Below, piece after piece: positions 1-7,466 of a stretch of 33,501 nucleotides of DNA. The notes under the pieces are model-generated. The model did no database searches. It saw nothing but the letters and a program-made list of their open reading frames with translations, and was not told the origin of the DNA. The first letter of the stretch is position 1. The number at the start of each line of letters is the position of its first letter. This DNA comes from Frankiales bacterium (GTDB lineage: Bacteria > Actinomycetota > Actinomycetes > Mycobacteriales > Jatrophihabitantaceae): NCBI GenBank assembly GCA_025966315.1, contig JAOPUZ010000017.1, positions 1 to 33,501 on the forward strand, written 5' to 3'. The position numbers and the translations under genes are program-made.

Positions 1-1
1 T

Positions 2-805
2 GCACATCCTGAGGCATGGAATGCCAAGCTTAGCGTAGCAAAATCGTTGAACAGTCAATATTTCCGTGACGTCATTCAAGGCTATTCCAAGACGGTAAGC
101 ATGACCGGCATTCGACAATTGACGTTCGACGTTGAGTCCGAGCTGCTGAGCAACATGAATTGGTCAACTTTGCTTCGGGACGCCTTAGATTTTGATTCGT
201 CATCGGCATTTCGGATCGAAATTCCGAGCGAGCCGGGCGGGCTCCGCTACTTTGAAAGATCGGTGTTGTACTTCTGCCACCTTCTAAGCACGGCGGACGC
301 CGTGGTCTCCGTATGTCCGAGCAGACAGCTCGCATTACTGTCCGCCGCGGGACGAGCCGCAGAAACTGCGATGGGTAGAAGGTTAGGTGCGATATCCCTA
401 TTACCCTATGGAGATGTCCTTCTGGACGGCGCATTAGATTCGATTAAAGGCAGCGTATTCAATGCAGTCGATGACTACGCAGTACTTGGGGATGGGTCGA
501 TCGACGCCCTACGGAAAAAGTACCTGTCGGTTAGACTGGGCACAACTCTACATTTGGATAGCGACTTTGCGCGGGACCGGGCAGTGCGCTGGAGCCGCGT
601 AGCTAAGCGACCTCCAAATCCCCTTCGAGATCTCCTACTAGTTGACGAGCTAGCGTGGCTACTCGAGTCATATATAACCAGCGGTAACTACCCCGCGCTT
701 CTCAAATGGGCGCAGCGTGTCGACCACCGCCTGATTCAAGTCCCGGACCGTTCGCTCGGAAAATATCGAATGCTACTTTCGAGTCTCCACACATCATTAG
801 ACTAG
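2..805 (+). CDS. Unrecognised protein, 5'-truncated by window edge
   Basis: I do not recognise this protein. The reading frame is open from base 2 to the stop at 803-805 and contains no ATG near the left edge. The first start-like codon is a TTG at 47, but the frame continues upstream of it without a stop, so the true start probably lies outside the window. The visible part is about 267 residues and soluble. One stretch (DAVVSV, then AGRAAETAMGRRLGAISLLP, later VDDYAVLGDG) loosely recalls a type I phosphoribosyltransferase core, with a hydrophobic strand, a helix and a DD-x4-G loop, but key residues of the PRPP loop differ, so this is only a hint. The gene stops 9 bases before the next one and shares its low GC content and codon use, so the two probably form an operon acquired together. 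Confidence 0.6.
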   Translation, partial: AHPEAWNAKLSVAKSLNSQYFRDVIQGYSKTVSMTGIRQLTFDVESELLSNMNWSTLLRDALDFDSSSAFRIEIPSEPGGLRYFERSVLYFCHLLSTADAVVSVCPSRQLALLSAAGRAAETAMGRRLGAISLLPYGDVLLDGALDSIKGSVFNAVDDYAVLGDGSIDALRKKYLSVRLGTTLHLDSDFARDRAVRWSRVAKRPPNPLRDLLLVDELAWLLESYITSGNYPALLKWAQRVDHRLIQVPDRSLGKYRMLLSSLHTSLD

Positions 806-814
806 GACGAACAC

Positions 815-2281
815 ATGCGCAAGGAGTTTTACGACTTCGTCGGCCCTTCATTTCGCTCGGATCTGGAGGAATTCTTCATTGCCCCGGCTGCTCATTGGCT
901 CTCGGGCAACGACGCCCTTGCCTACGTGCTGCCACAGGTTAGCGGTAGCAACTGGGAGTGCAGTCTGACGATCGAATTCCTGTTGAACGTTAAAGACTAT
1001 CCGACTATTACTGATGATGACCGGGTTAGGATTCGTACAAAGACCCTCGCGACGGCGCGGTGGATGCTTGGTCGAATTGAGACCCCTAACCAAGATGAGG
1101 CCAACTGGGATGGTGTCCCATGGGATACCGCGGTGTGCTTGAGAACTATCATGCGCGTGTCGACTGAACTGCGCGGAGACTTCTCTCCTCATGAGTTAAC
1201 TAACATTGCAGACTGCATCCGGCGGGTAACCAACTGGCTGGTCAGACACAGCTTCCATTGGGATACGGAAATAAGATACGCTGCAGGGCCGGCCGACCTT
1301 GGCCAAGTACTTCGCACGTTAATTGAGATAGCGCGCGAGCATTCCCATTTTCTACGCGCGGCGGAGGCTTCCGTTGGCATGTTGGCGTCCGAGTCGATTG
1401 TTGACGAAATCGCACGCTTATTGCTCGCGATGGAGGAGCGATCTGATATCTCGGTTCCGGACGGGGATCCCGCAGAGGTGTCTTACTGGGTGGACGCGTT
1501 CAACTCAAGCGAGGTAATAGACGCGCTTGCCCATTACCTTTTGCACTGCGGTTCGACCCATAGATGGGGTGCAACGCGGCACGATGTGGATTGCAAAGCA
1601 GCAGTAATCAGAGCGCTACAATACATTGAACTGACTCAGTCAGACGGCACGTGGGGCGGAGTTGCTGACACGTGCGGTACGCTGTACGGCTACCTAGTTG
1701 TTAACGGAATGATGGCTAATGTTAAGCATGAGGACGACGTGGTATTTCGCGCTCTACGGTGGATGTGCGATGAGAAGCAATCACTTCCTGATGGCAGCTT
1801 TCTTCACACCTCATACGTTACGGTTTTTTATGCGCTTGCTCTCTCCGAATGCTATCGGTCCTGGCCCCTGGGTACTCGTAGAGCCTCCGAAGTGTACGAC
1901 GTGGTGCTTTGGTCCGCTCCTTCAAGCGCCACAGTTGAGCGGTCCCGCCGCCTCAACGTGCAGATTCAGCTCGAGAATTTAGCAATTCGGCGCGGTGCTG
2001 AGTATAGGCGTGCGGCCCGGTTCGGTCGGTCCGTCTGGGGTGTCCTGATTGCGATTCTCCTAGTTGGCATATCATTCGTTTTGTTGATTGTCAGTGGTGC
2101 GATATCCGCATCGGCGTCTTTTTCGGCACATTTACGCCGCGCTGACATTTTTTGGGCCGTTTGCGCCCTTTCGGTTCCGCTGATTATCTCCGCGGTAGGA
2201 GGCTATCTTGCGCTTATGAGATCACGGGCACTGCAAGAAGCGAGCGCGGACGCGAATTCCACAATCGTCCGGCAGAGATAG
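815..2281 (+). CDS. Membrane-anchored prenyltransferase/squalene-cyclase-like repeat protein
   Basis: This 488-residue protein looks like an alpha/alpha-toroid of the terpenoid cyclase/prenyltransferase superfamily. A QW-like repeat is visible near residues 270-290 (SDGTWGGVADTCGTLYGYL), followed by helix RALRWMCDEKQ and a second turn PDGSFLHTSY. I see no DXDD acid motif of squalene-hopene cyclases, so enzymatic cyclisation is doubtful. Two hydrophobic helices near residues 404-426 and 443-466 (GVLIAILLVGISFVLLIV and ALSVPLIISAVGGYLALM) put it in the membrane with the toroid on one face, and a short basic tail follows. It starts 9 bases after the upstream unknown gene, so the two are likely co-transcribed. 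Its GC content is clearly lower than that of the genes to the right, a sign of transfer. Toroid fold: moderately sure. Function: unknown; a role in a defence or lipid-linked process is only inference. Confidence 0.7.
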   Translation: MRKEFYDFVGPSFRSDLEEFFIAPAAHWLSGNDALAYVLPQVSGSNWECSLTIEFLLNVKDYPTITDDDRVRIRTKTLATARWMLGRIETPNQDEANWDGVPWDTAVCLRTIMRVSTELRGDFSPHELTNIADCIRRVTNWLVRHSFHWDTEIRYAAGPADLGQVLRTLIEIAREHSHFLRAAEASVGMLASESIVDEIARLLLAMEERSDISVPDGDPAEVSYWVDAFNSSEVIDALAHYLLHCGSTHRWGATRHDVDCKAAVIRALQYIELTQSDGTWGGVADTCGTLYGYLVVNGMMANVKHEDDVVFRALRWMCDEKQSLPDGSFLHTSYVTVFYALALSECYRSWPLGTRRASEVYDVVLWSAPSSATVERSRRLNVQIQLENLAIRRGAEYRRAARFGRSVWGVLIAILLVGISFVLLIVSGAISASASFSAHLRRADIFWAVCALSVPLIISAVGGYLALMRSRALQEASADANSTIVRQR

Positions 2282-2379
2282 CCGATGCTCTGGCAGATTG
2301 CTTTGCAGGGTCGGAACATAACGTAGAGGAATCTACAAGAGGGGTGCGCGGCGGCCGTGCGGCTTCAAAGCGTGCCGAC

Positions 2380-2645
2380 CTAGCTGTCTGACCTCATGAC
2401 GTTGGTGACGCCGGTGGTGAGTCGTGTGGCTGGGGGCTGGTTGCCGGCGGCGGTGTGGACTCGATGGTAGTTCTAGTGGATGAGCAAGCATTGCCGTGCT
2501 TGTTCGCGTTCGGCTTCTGAGGTGTAGACGCGGGCGTAGACCAGTTGGCAGGACCCCGGCCAGAATCCGGTTGCAGCGTTTTACTTCGCCGTTGTGGCGT
2601 GGGGTGAACGGCCGGATTCGCTGATGGCGGCCGGCGTCGAACAGT
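2380..2645 (-). pseudogene. IS481-type transposase remnant (C-terminal part)
   Basis: Read on the minus strand, this stretch encodes the end of an IS481/IS3-like DDE transposase. One frame gives RIRPFTPRHNGEVKRCNRILA, the usual block around the last catalytic Glu. After a frame change near 2555 another frame gives QLVYARVYTSEAERE, then HRVHTAAGNQPPATRLTTG, the typical tail before the stop at 2380-2382. Inside this second frame a TAG replaces a sense codon just before NYHRVH. The copy therefore has at least one frameshift and one in-frame stop, and lacks its N-terminal half. It marks past insertion activity between two cargo blocks. Family placement rests on motif recognition by eye. Confidence 0.7.
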
Positions 2646-2990
2646 GACCGGGTGAACGCTGCTGAGCTGGATCAGGTCACGGGGTCCTGCCATATTGCAT
2701 CTTCGACTGGGTCGGTACAACTGGCCAGTCACAATCGACGGCAGCCGGGTGCTTGGCGTTGCGCTAGCACGCTGGAAGCTGCCGTCGAAGGTGCAAATCA
2801 GGTCCGTGCTGATGCCGGCGCCGGCCCAGCCTAGTCAAGGTCGTCAGAGCGCCGGCAATTTCGATCCCGTTGGCGCAGCCACAATGGTGCCCACGTCCTT
2901 CGTTCGTGTGACGATGCGTAGTTGGAATCCTTAGAAGGTTTGGCGCCCGCCAACCAGATCGTCGTGACTCAACTTGGCGCATTACGAACC
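2646..2990. other. Intergenic stretch without recognised gene
   Basis: About 345 bases between the transposase remnant and the stop of the leftward membrane protein gene. Short open frames exist here, but none has a good ribosome binding site or recognisable motif. A 13-bp sequence at 2680-2692 is the exact inverted copy of 2546-2558 inside the transposase remnant, so part of this stretch may be rearranged insertion-sequence debris. I see nothing else in it. Confidence 0.5.
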
Positions 2991-4079
2991 CTAAGAGTTT
3001 CGCGGCCACACGAAGGCGATGCCGGCGCGCGGCATGACCCAGCCATTGAACTCAACAGACACAGTGTTGCCTGGCGCCGCCCCGGGACTTCGACTGATTC
3101 GCGCCCGTTCACTGCTCGCGATGAAGTCGAGAACGTTCAAGTGGTCGAAGTCGGTATCGCTGTAGTCGACCGTCACGGAAAGTCCGCGCGTCGGCTGGTC
3201 GACGCGAAGCTGCAACAAGTTTTCGAAAAGCGGCACGACGGTTCGATATGTGTAGTCCAGCGTGACCGGTTCGGGTGAGTCGATTGCGGCTTGGCCGAGG
3301 TTGACGCTGTACGTCTGCCCACCTTTGCGCGCGGCGCGCCGAATCGTCCTCGATGCTCCGTTGACCGTGAAGTCGAGCAGCTCGAACGCTGCGCGATCGG
3401 TCGCGAGTAGGCCGACCCGCCGACCGACGAACCAGGCCGAGTTCGCGGCCGTGTCCTGCGCAATGTCGCGGTACTCAGTCAAGCTCGAAACTGCCGAGAA
3501 CCGCCGGGTCGCGAAGTGCGGCCGCAAACGAACCTCCCAGTGCATGGTCGCAATGAGCAGCGGAGCACGACCATCGGTGGTGCTCCTATCCATGGATAAG
3601 CGAACTGCGACGCGGACGTCTTCGAGCCGCTCCGGCGCTTCGACTGCCTGCTTTCGGATGTCGCCATAGAGTTCTTCGGCGAAGCTCTGGTCGCCGAGAC
3701 GGAGGCCGAGACCGTTCGCGACAATCTGGTCAAGCGTGTCCGGCGTGGCGACGCGCGCGATATCGACGGGCTCAAACGCGAAGCCGGCGATGACGGCGTC
3801 GCGCATGGCTGGTGTCGCGGTGGCCAGGACGCGCTCTAACCGGGCGGTATCTCGAAGTTCACTGTCCTCGCCGTCGAGATACTGCAAGCCGACGCCGAGC
3901 AGACCCGTAGTGAACAGCCCGGAACCGATGTCAACGATCGGCCAGTTGGCAATCCACTGCCAACCGCCGATGTGCGGCAGCCAGTGGCCGAGGATGAGCA
4001 GGCCGAGACCCACGAAGAACAGCGTCGTCGCGAGCAGAGCGAGCTTGGTTCGGTAGAGGCGATGAAGTGGATCGTGCAT
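2991..4079 (-). CDS. Two-helix membrane protein with C-terminal beta-rich domain
   Basis: I do not recognise this 362-residue protein. Two hydrophobic helices lie near the N-terminus (about residues 12-32, LALLATTLFFVGLGLLILG, and 47-66, PIVDIGSGLFTTGLLGVGLQY). They are followed by a helical middle region (about 75-190) and a beta-rich C-terminal third that ends close to the stop. The C-terminal third resembles, by eye, that of the protein encoded at 4764-5867: both show an LG turn, a short PV-x-V strand, an aromatic strand and an SVxV(D/R) strand with an acidic turn. The ATG start is preceded by a consensus TATAAT on the minus strand (4100-4095), giving a very short leader. The small XRE regulator gene lies divergently beyond a 315-base gap. 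A two-helix membrane effector paired with a cytoplasmic sensor is a reasonable guess, not shown. Confidence 0.7.
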   Translation of the reverse strand: MHDPLHRLYRTKLALLATTLFFVGLGLLILGHWLPHIGGWQWIANWPIVDIGSGLFTTGLLGVGLQYLDGEDSELRDTARLERVLATATPAMRDAVIAGFAFEPVDIARVATPDTLDQIVANGLGLRLGDQSFAEELYGDIRKQAVEAPERLEDVRVAVRLSMDRSTTDGRAPLLIATMHWEVRLRPHFATRRFSAVSSLTEYRDIAQDTAANSAWFVGRRVGLLATDRAAFELLDFTVNGASRTIRRAARKGGQTYSVNLGQAAIDSPEPVTLDYTYRTVVPLFENLLQLRVDQPTRGLSVTVDYSDTDFDHLNVLDFIASSERARISRSPGAAPGNTVSVEFNGWVMPRAGIAFVWPRNS

Positions 4080-4094
4080 TTGGTTGTATGCACG

Positions 4095-4117
4095 ATTATA
4101 CCATTTCGGACACTGTC
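4095..4117 (-). promoter_or_regulatory. Promoter for two-helix membrane protein gene
   Basis: On the minus strand a consensus -10 hexamer TATAAT lies at 4100-4095. A hexamer TTTATT sits 17 bases upstream of it. A better -35 match, TTGACA, overlaps that region but leaves a spacer of only 13 bases. Transcription would start near 4088, leaving about 9 bases before the ATG at 4079. The leader is too short for a normal ribosome binding site, as is common in actinobacteria. Confidence 0.45.
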
Positions 4118-4344
4118 AATAAACTACTGTCGTCCCGCCCTCAATCAATCCGGAGCGCTGGGTTCGAGACCGTGGGCGATGATTCCCTACCGTCCGTATC
4201 GCAGGCGCGCGAACATGCTCCGGATCGAGTGCCGCATCGTGCTGAACCGGCCAAGGTGCGTGTTCGCGAAGTCTCCGCCGCCGCCACCGCTCATGGTCTG
4301 CCTCCATCGTTGGACCCGCCGCGCCACATGCGCATCTAGATTTT

Positions 4345-4360
4345 GGCATGTATACATGCC
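4345..4360. promoter_or_regulatory. Perfect 16-bp palindrome, likely XRE operator
   Basis: GGCATGTATACATGCC is its own reverse complement with no spacer. It lies 34 bases before the GTG start of the XRE regulator gene at 4395. Its centre contains TATACA, a possible -10 hexamer, so a bound dimer would block transcription of the regulator. Self-repression by the encoded XRE protein is the simplest reading. Confidence 0.6.
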
Positions 4361-4394
4361 TATCACAACCACGGGTCTCCCCCACGCTTGATCG

Positions 4395-4676
4395 GTGGCA
4401 AAACGCGGACCCGTCGACCCATGGGTCCGATACACGCAGGAACTCGGCGTGCGCCTGCATCAGCTACGAATCGAGCGGGGACTGTCTCAAGAACGGTTGG
4501 CCGGCGCGGCCGATATCACCGCGTTCACTTACCGGAAGCTTGAGAAGGGCGAGTCCAATCCTGGGACGCCAGCGAACCCGCGGCTGCGCACGTTGGTCGC
4601 ACTGGCGTCGGCCCTGGAAGTTGAGCTCGTCGCCCTGTTGCCCGACGGCACGCCGGATGTCGCGGTCGGACGCTGA
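4395..4676 (+). CDS. Small XRE-family transcriptional regulator
   Basis: A 93-residue protein that is almost entirely a helix-turn-helix of the Cro/C1 (XRE) type. The pattern LGVRLHQLRIERGLSQERLA, then AFTYRKLEKGESNP and LVALASALEVEL gives the five helices, with the recognition helix around TAFTYRKLEKG. It starts with GTG at 4395; no strong ribosome binding site is visible upstream. A perfect 16-bp palindrome lies just upstream and is probably its own operator. The gene sits between two leftward genes whose products share a beta-rich C-terminal region, so it probably controls that unit. It ends 87 bases before the end of the convergent gene at 4764. DNA binding is confident; the targets are inferred. 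Confidence 0.85.
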   Translation: MAKRGPVDPWVRYTQELGVRLHQLRIERGLSQERLAGAADITAFTYRKLEKGESNPGTPANPRLRTLVALASALEVELVALLPDGTPDVAVGR

Positions 4677-4763
4677 CCGAAGCAGCGGGATGGCTTTTCA
4701 CATCTCAGGCCCCTCAAGCTACCGGCGGCACAAGACTTGCCCCGCGTTCGTGGCCGCGGCGCC

Positions 4764-5867
4764 TCACGCCAGCTCAGCAAAGGCGGCCTGCCACCGCTTC
4801 ACGGACGCCGGGTCATCGAGCCAGACCCACAGCAGTCCGTAGTCGAGACGCCGTTCCGTCTCCGCGCTCGTCCAGTGCTGCAGAACTCGGCGTGAGGCCC
4901 GCAAATCGAACAGCTCGTCAAGCGCCCGCGGTCCGATCTCGGTGACGTCGGTGTCGGGCTGCGCGACGTACCACCAACAGACGTCGGGAAGCTGCACGTC
5001 GTCGGCGAACCGAACGCTCACCTCTGCCTCGAAATTGTCGTTGGGTGCCGAGACCGCCACCCAGTCCCGCTGCCACTGCGGGGCGTCCGCGCCATAGACA
5101 ATGCTCTCCTGCCAACTCACCTGCACCCGTTGGCCAGCTTGCACCGGCCGTCCGAGTCGGAAACTGATCGCTCGCCGGCCCGGTTGCGTTTCGAGAGCCT
5201 CGACATCCGCCAGCTCCACGCCGAATTCGTTGTCCAGTGGCGATACCTCAAGCTTCGTTTCGAGCACGCCTTCGGGATGCACCGATTCGGTGATGGTCAA
5301 GGTTTCCAGGTCGTCAAGGCGCACGCGGTACACCGCTGTCTCACCCTGGCTCATCACCTGGCGATTGGCCCCAACCACATACCGGCGCCGGGTCGAGACA
5401 AGGTCGTAGTCGCGACTGAGCAGATCCGTCTCCGCGCCGTAGGTGACTTTGAGACACTGCAACACTTGTCGGAGCACATTCTGTTGGTGACGCCGTTGAA
5501 AGGCAACCGCCGCGTCACGCGGTGGCTTTCCGCGCCAGTTCGGTACGAGATAGTGCGCGGCCTCAGTACGACGCACGATTGGAGACGTCTCTGTCCGGTA
5601 CTCCGGATGGAGGCCGAGCAGGATGCGGCAGCCGATCCGGTCGTCCTCTCCCAGGTCGCTGTCGTCTGCATTGCGCAGGGCGACGTCGATCATGACCAAC
5701 AAGCGCTGCGCCGCGCGTCGGTACGACGTGCTGTCTGGTGGAGGTACCAGCAGTAACAAATGCCGGACGCCTTCTTGTCGAGTCGGGCGGGCGGGCAGAT
5801 TCCAGCCGGTCGTCACGATCACGGTGAGCTCCGACAGCAGCGTCTCATCGCTCGTGTCAGGCAGCAC
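4764..5867 (-). CDS. Unrecognised protein: helical N-terminal domain plus beta-rich domain
   Basis: This 367-residue soluble protein is not one I can name. The N-terminal 150 residues are helical and contain LLGLHPEYR, RRTEAAHYL and AFQRRHQQNVLRQVL. That layout recalls a small helical domain common in actinobacterial regulatory and conflict proteins (GL-x-P, RR-x2-AA, F-x-R-R-x-E). The remainder is beta-rich and resembles the C-terminal region of the membrane protein at 2991-4079. The GTG start at 5867 is supported by an in-frame TAA two codons upstream. The gene converges on the XRE regulator. Together the three suggest a cytoplasmic component, a membrane component and a repressor, but this is inference and no catalytic motif is visible. 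Confidence 0.65.
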   Translation of the reverse strand: MLPDTSDETLLSELTVIVTTGWNLPARPTRQEGVRHLLLLVPPPDSTSYRRAAQRLLVMIDVALRNADDSDLGEDDRIGCRILLGLHPEYRTETSPIVRRTEAAHYLVPNWRGKPPRDAAVAFQRRHQQNVLRQVLQCLKVTYGAETDLLSRDYDLVSTRRRYVVGANRQVMSQGETAVYRVRLDDLETLTITESVHPEGVLETKLEVSPLDNEFGVELADVEALETQPGRRAISFRLGRPVQAGQRVQVSWQESIVYGADAPQWQRDWVAVSAPNDNFEAEVSVRFADDVQLPDVCWWYVAQPDTDVTEIGPRALDELFDLRASRRVLQHWTSAETERRLDYGLLWVWLDDPASVKRWQAAFAELA

Positions 5868-5989
5868 GACTTAGTGAAACAGATGCCCTCGGTGTGAGCC
5901 TCCGGGTGTCCAGATTCTGTCCAGGTCGCTGCGTTACATGCGTGGTGCAGACCAGGGCGGTCTGCGGGACGGATCTCGAGGAGATCATC

Positions 5990-6325
5990 ATGACGAACGA
6001 CATCACGACCTACGGCGTTGACAGCGCGGTGTTCCGCGCGCCGGCACGGCGAGCAGCCCGGACGATCGCGGCGCGTCAGACGGCGGGGTTGGTGCGCCAA
6101 GCTGCAGCGGATGCCGACACCGATCTGGCCATCGTCAAGGTTGAGGACTACACCATGGCCATGGGTGCGACGTCGGCGGCGGTGGTTCGCGTCGCCCAAG
6201 CTCAGCGGCACCTCGAGCAGCTGGTGCCCGAGGCCTCCGGCCGTCTGGCCTTCTTGGCCGATGAGCACTTGCTGGGATGCGCCGAACTGCTCGCGGACCT
6301 CCGTCGAGACCTGCGGCGGCGGTGA
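5990..6325 (+). CDS. Small hypothetical protein of the integrative element
   Basis: A 111-residue protein with no motif I recognise. It is alanine-rich, mostly helical and soluble, with a central segment DTDLAIVKVEDYTMAMG and a C-terminal helix rich in Leu and Arg. The ATG at 5990 is chosen because CGAGGAG at 5977-5983 is well placed before it; the frame is open upstream to 5894 but no start there has such a site. Its stop overlaps the GTG start of the next gene, so the two are translationally coupled. As first gene of the rightward block it probably has an accessory role in the element. Confidence 0.65.
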   Translation: MTNDITTYGVDSAVFRAPARRAARTIAARQTAGLVRQAAADADTDLAIVKVEDYTMAMGATSAAVVRVAQAQRHLEQLVPEASGRLAFLADEHLLGCAELLADLRRDLRRR

Positions 6326-6555
6326 ACATCGTGTGGAACGTCGTGCTGAGCGTTGGCCTTCTGCTCGTCATTCCTGCCGTCATCGGCGTCACGGCGTTGT
6401 TCGGTCGCTGCCGCCGACACCAGCGCGAACTAGCAGCACTCAGCGACCGCCTGTCGATGGAGGCGCGCGTGCAGGCGTTCACCCTGCATACGCTGCAACA
6501 GATGCGTGACGTCGTCCGAAGTGATCGGGTGCACCAAGATCGGCGTCAGCCATGA
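6322..6555 (+). CDS. Small single-helix membrane protein
   Basis: A 77-residue protein with one membrane helix at residues 2-27 (VVLSVGLLLVIPAVIGVTALF) followed by a charged, probably coiled-coil tail of about 45 residues. The GTG start at 6322 overlaps the preceding TGA stop in GTGA, a typical coupled start. The tail would face the cytoplasm if the Arg-rich GRCRRHQRE after the helix follows the positive-inside rule. No family is recognised. Its place before transfer genes suggests a minor membrane component of the element, which is inference. Confidence 0.6.
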   Translation: MNIVWNVVLSVGLLLVIPAVIGVTALFGRCRRHQRELAALSDRLSMEARVQAFTLHTLQQMRDVVRSDRVHQDRRQP

Positions 6556-6583
6556 CGAACCTGCCACTGCAGGGGGAGCGATT

Positions 6584-7102
6584 GTGACCCCACCTGCGCA
6601 GCAGTACGCGACCGTGATGGCCGATCCTCCGTGGGACATCGGGCAGGTGGGAGGTAATCGAGGTGCGGTACATCGATATCAGCTGCTATCGGTAGATCAG
6701 ATCGCCCGGATGGCGATCGAGCCGAAAGCTACTGACACCGCCCACCTGTGGCTCTGGGTAACGAACGCCAGTCTGTGGGCCGGCCACCAGGTCATGGAGG
6801 CGTGGGGCTTCACCTACCGCTCGATCCTGACCTGGATAAAGCCGCACTTCGGGATGGGTCAGTACCTGCGAACCCAAACCGAGCACTTGTTGCTCGGTAC
6901 TAGGGGCAGGGCGCCGGTGCTTTTCCGTGGCCAGGGATCGTGGTTCTACGCCCCCGTGCAGGAGCACTCGCACAAGCCGGAGGAGCAGTACGCGATCATC
7001 GAGCGGCTGAGCCCTGGGCCGTACCTGGAGCTGTTCGCTCGGCGACCGCGCCCCGGCTGGCACGTCTGGGGTAATGAGGTGGATTCAGATGTCCAGCTCT
7101 GA
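6584..7102 (+). CDS. MT-A70 family adenine methyltransferase
   Basis: A 172-residue S-adenosylmethionine-dependent methyltransferase of the MT-A70 family, which modifies N6 of adenine. The catalytic motif DPPW is at residues 14-17 (VMADPPWDIG). It is followed by LLSVDQIARM, HLWLWVTN, WGFTYRSILTWIKP, HLLLGTRG and, near the end, YLELFARRPRPGWHVWGNE, all typical of the family as found in phages and integrative elements. The GTG start at 6584 is preferred because GGGGGAG lies 5 bases before it; the frame is open further upstream but without such a site. No restriction enzyme is adjacent, so it is an orphan modifier that probably protects the element's DNA. The end overlaps the next gene. Confidence 0.85.
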   Translation: MTPPAQQYATVMADPPWDIGQVGGNRGAVHRYQLLSVDQIARMAIEPKATDTAHLWLWVTNASLWAGHQVMEAWGFTYRSILTWIKPHFGMGQYLRTQTEHLLLGTRGRAPVLFRGQGSWFYAPVQEHSHKPEEQYAIIERLSPGPYLELFARRPRPGWHVWGNEVDSDVQL

Positions 7103-7289
7103 CCCGCGCTCTTGGCTGGACCGCGCCGTTGGTGCGACCTTGTCTGTGCTGGTGGCCGCCCTGGCGGTATTCATCGCGGCCAAGCTGATCGCGGCGGTCG
7201 CCACAATTCTGCTCGTCACGGTCGGGGTGGGGCTGTTCGTCGGCATGGCAGTCCTGGTCCTCCGCGGCCGCTCCGACCACGGCTGGTAG
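7089..7289 (+). CDS. Small two-helix membrane protein
   Basis: A 66-residue protein made mainly of two membrane helices (about residues 13-33, GATLSVLVAALAVFIAAKLIA, and 36-57, VATILLVTVGVGLFVGMAVLVL), with short polar ends. The ATG at 7089 is chosen because GAGGTGG lies just before it; an earlier in-frame ATG at 7074 lacks a site. It overlaps the methyltransferase gene by 14 bases, so it belongs to the same transcript. No family is recognised. Such small hydrophobic proteins often accompany conjugation genes in actinobacterial elements. Confidence 0.6.
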   Translation: MSSSDPRSWLDRAVGATLSVLVAALAVFIAAKLIAAVATILLVTVGVGLFVGMAVLVLRGRSDHGW

Positions 7290-7362
7290 CTGGTGACGAA
7301 TGCACGGCAATTCATATCCGAGAGTTCAGTTCCAGTCGGTGTTGTGGAATCCGCGAAGTTTA

Positions 7363-7391
7363 TTGACTGATTACTTCAATAATCATTAACT
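7363..7391 (+). promoter_or_regulatory. Possible promoter of the transfer module
   Basis: TTGACT at 7363-7368 and TTAACT at 7386-7391 are separated by 17 bases. The -10 match is weak, but the first operator-like site fills the spacer exactly, which supports regulated initiation here. The promoter would serve the gene at 7467 and the ATPase gene behind it. Confidence 0.4.
7368..7385. promoter_or_regulatory. Operator-like site 1 (TGATT-N8-AATCA)
   Basis: Dyad with 5-bp arms TGATT and AATCA around ACTTCAAT. The same dyad recurs at 7404-7421 and, with one change, at 13141-13158 before the element's repressor gene. It is AT-rich in a GC-rich context and lies in the gap before the transfer module, so binding by the XRE repressor encoded at 13181 is likely. 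Confidence 0.6.
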
Positions 7392-7403
7392 ACTGGCACC
7401 GCA

Positions 7404-7421
7404 TGATTACTTTAAGAATCA
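7404..7421. promoter_or_regulatory. Operator-like site 2 (TGATT-N8-AATCA)
   Basis: Second copy, with spacer ACTTTAAG. It begins 36 bases after site 1, between the possible promoter and the ribosome binding site of the gene at 7467. Its spacer is identical to that of the site before the repressor gene. Confidence 0.6.
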
Positions 7422-7466
7422 TTCACGGCCAGAGACGCAATCAATAAAGGGAAGGAGGGCAGCGCT

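Larger units (their letters stand above)
4080..4394. other. Divergent intergenic region before XRE regulator
   Basis: This 315-base gap separates the leftward membrane protein gene from the rightward XRE regulator. It holds the membrane gene's promoter at its left end and the 16-bp palindrome at 4345-4360 near the regulator. The middle has open frames on both strands, but I see no ribosome binding site or motif supporting a gene. Confidence 0.5.

Noticed and set aside
47-805. Cyclodipeptide synthase identity for the first gene
   Set aside because: A few helices looked similar, but the N-terminal catalytic Ser motif of that family is not visible.
2394-2732. Leftward gene of 112 codons
   Set aside because: It is a Pro/Ser/Thr-rich frame next to the true, broken transposase frames and has no family features.
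5894-5989. Longer N-terminus for the gene at 5990
   Set aside because: The upstream extension is Cys-rich, has no ribosome binding site, and the ATG at 5990 has a good one.
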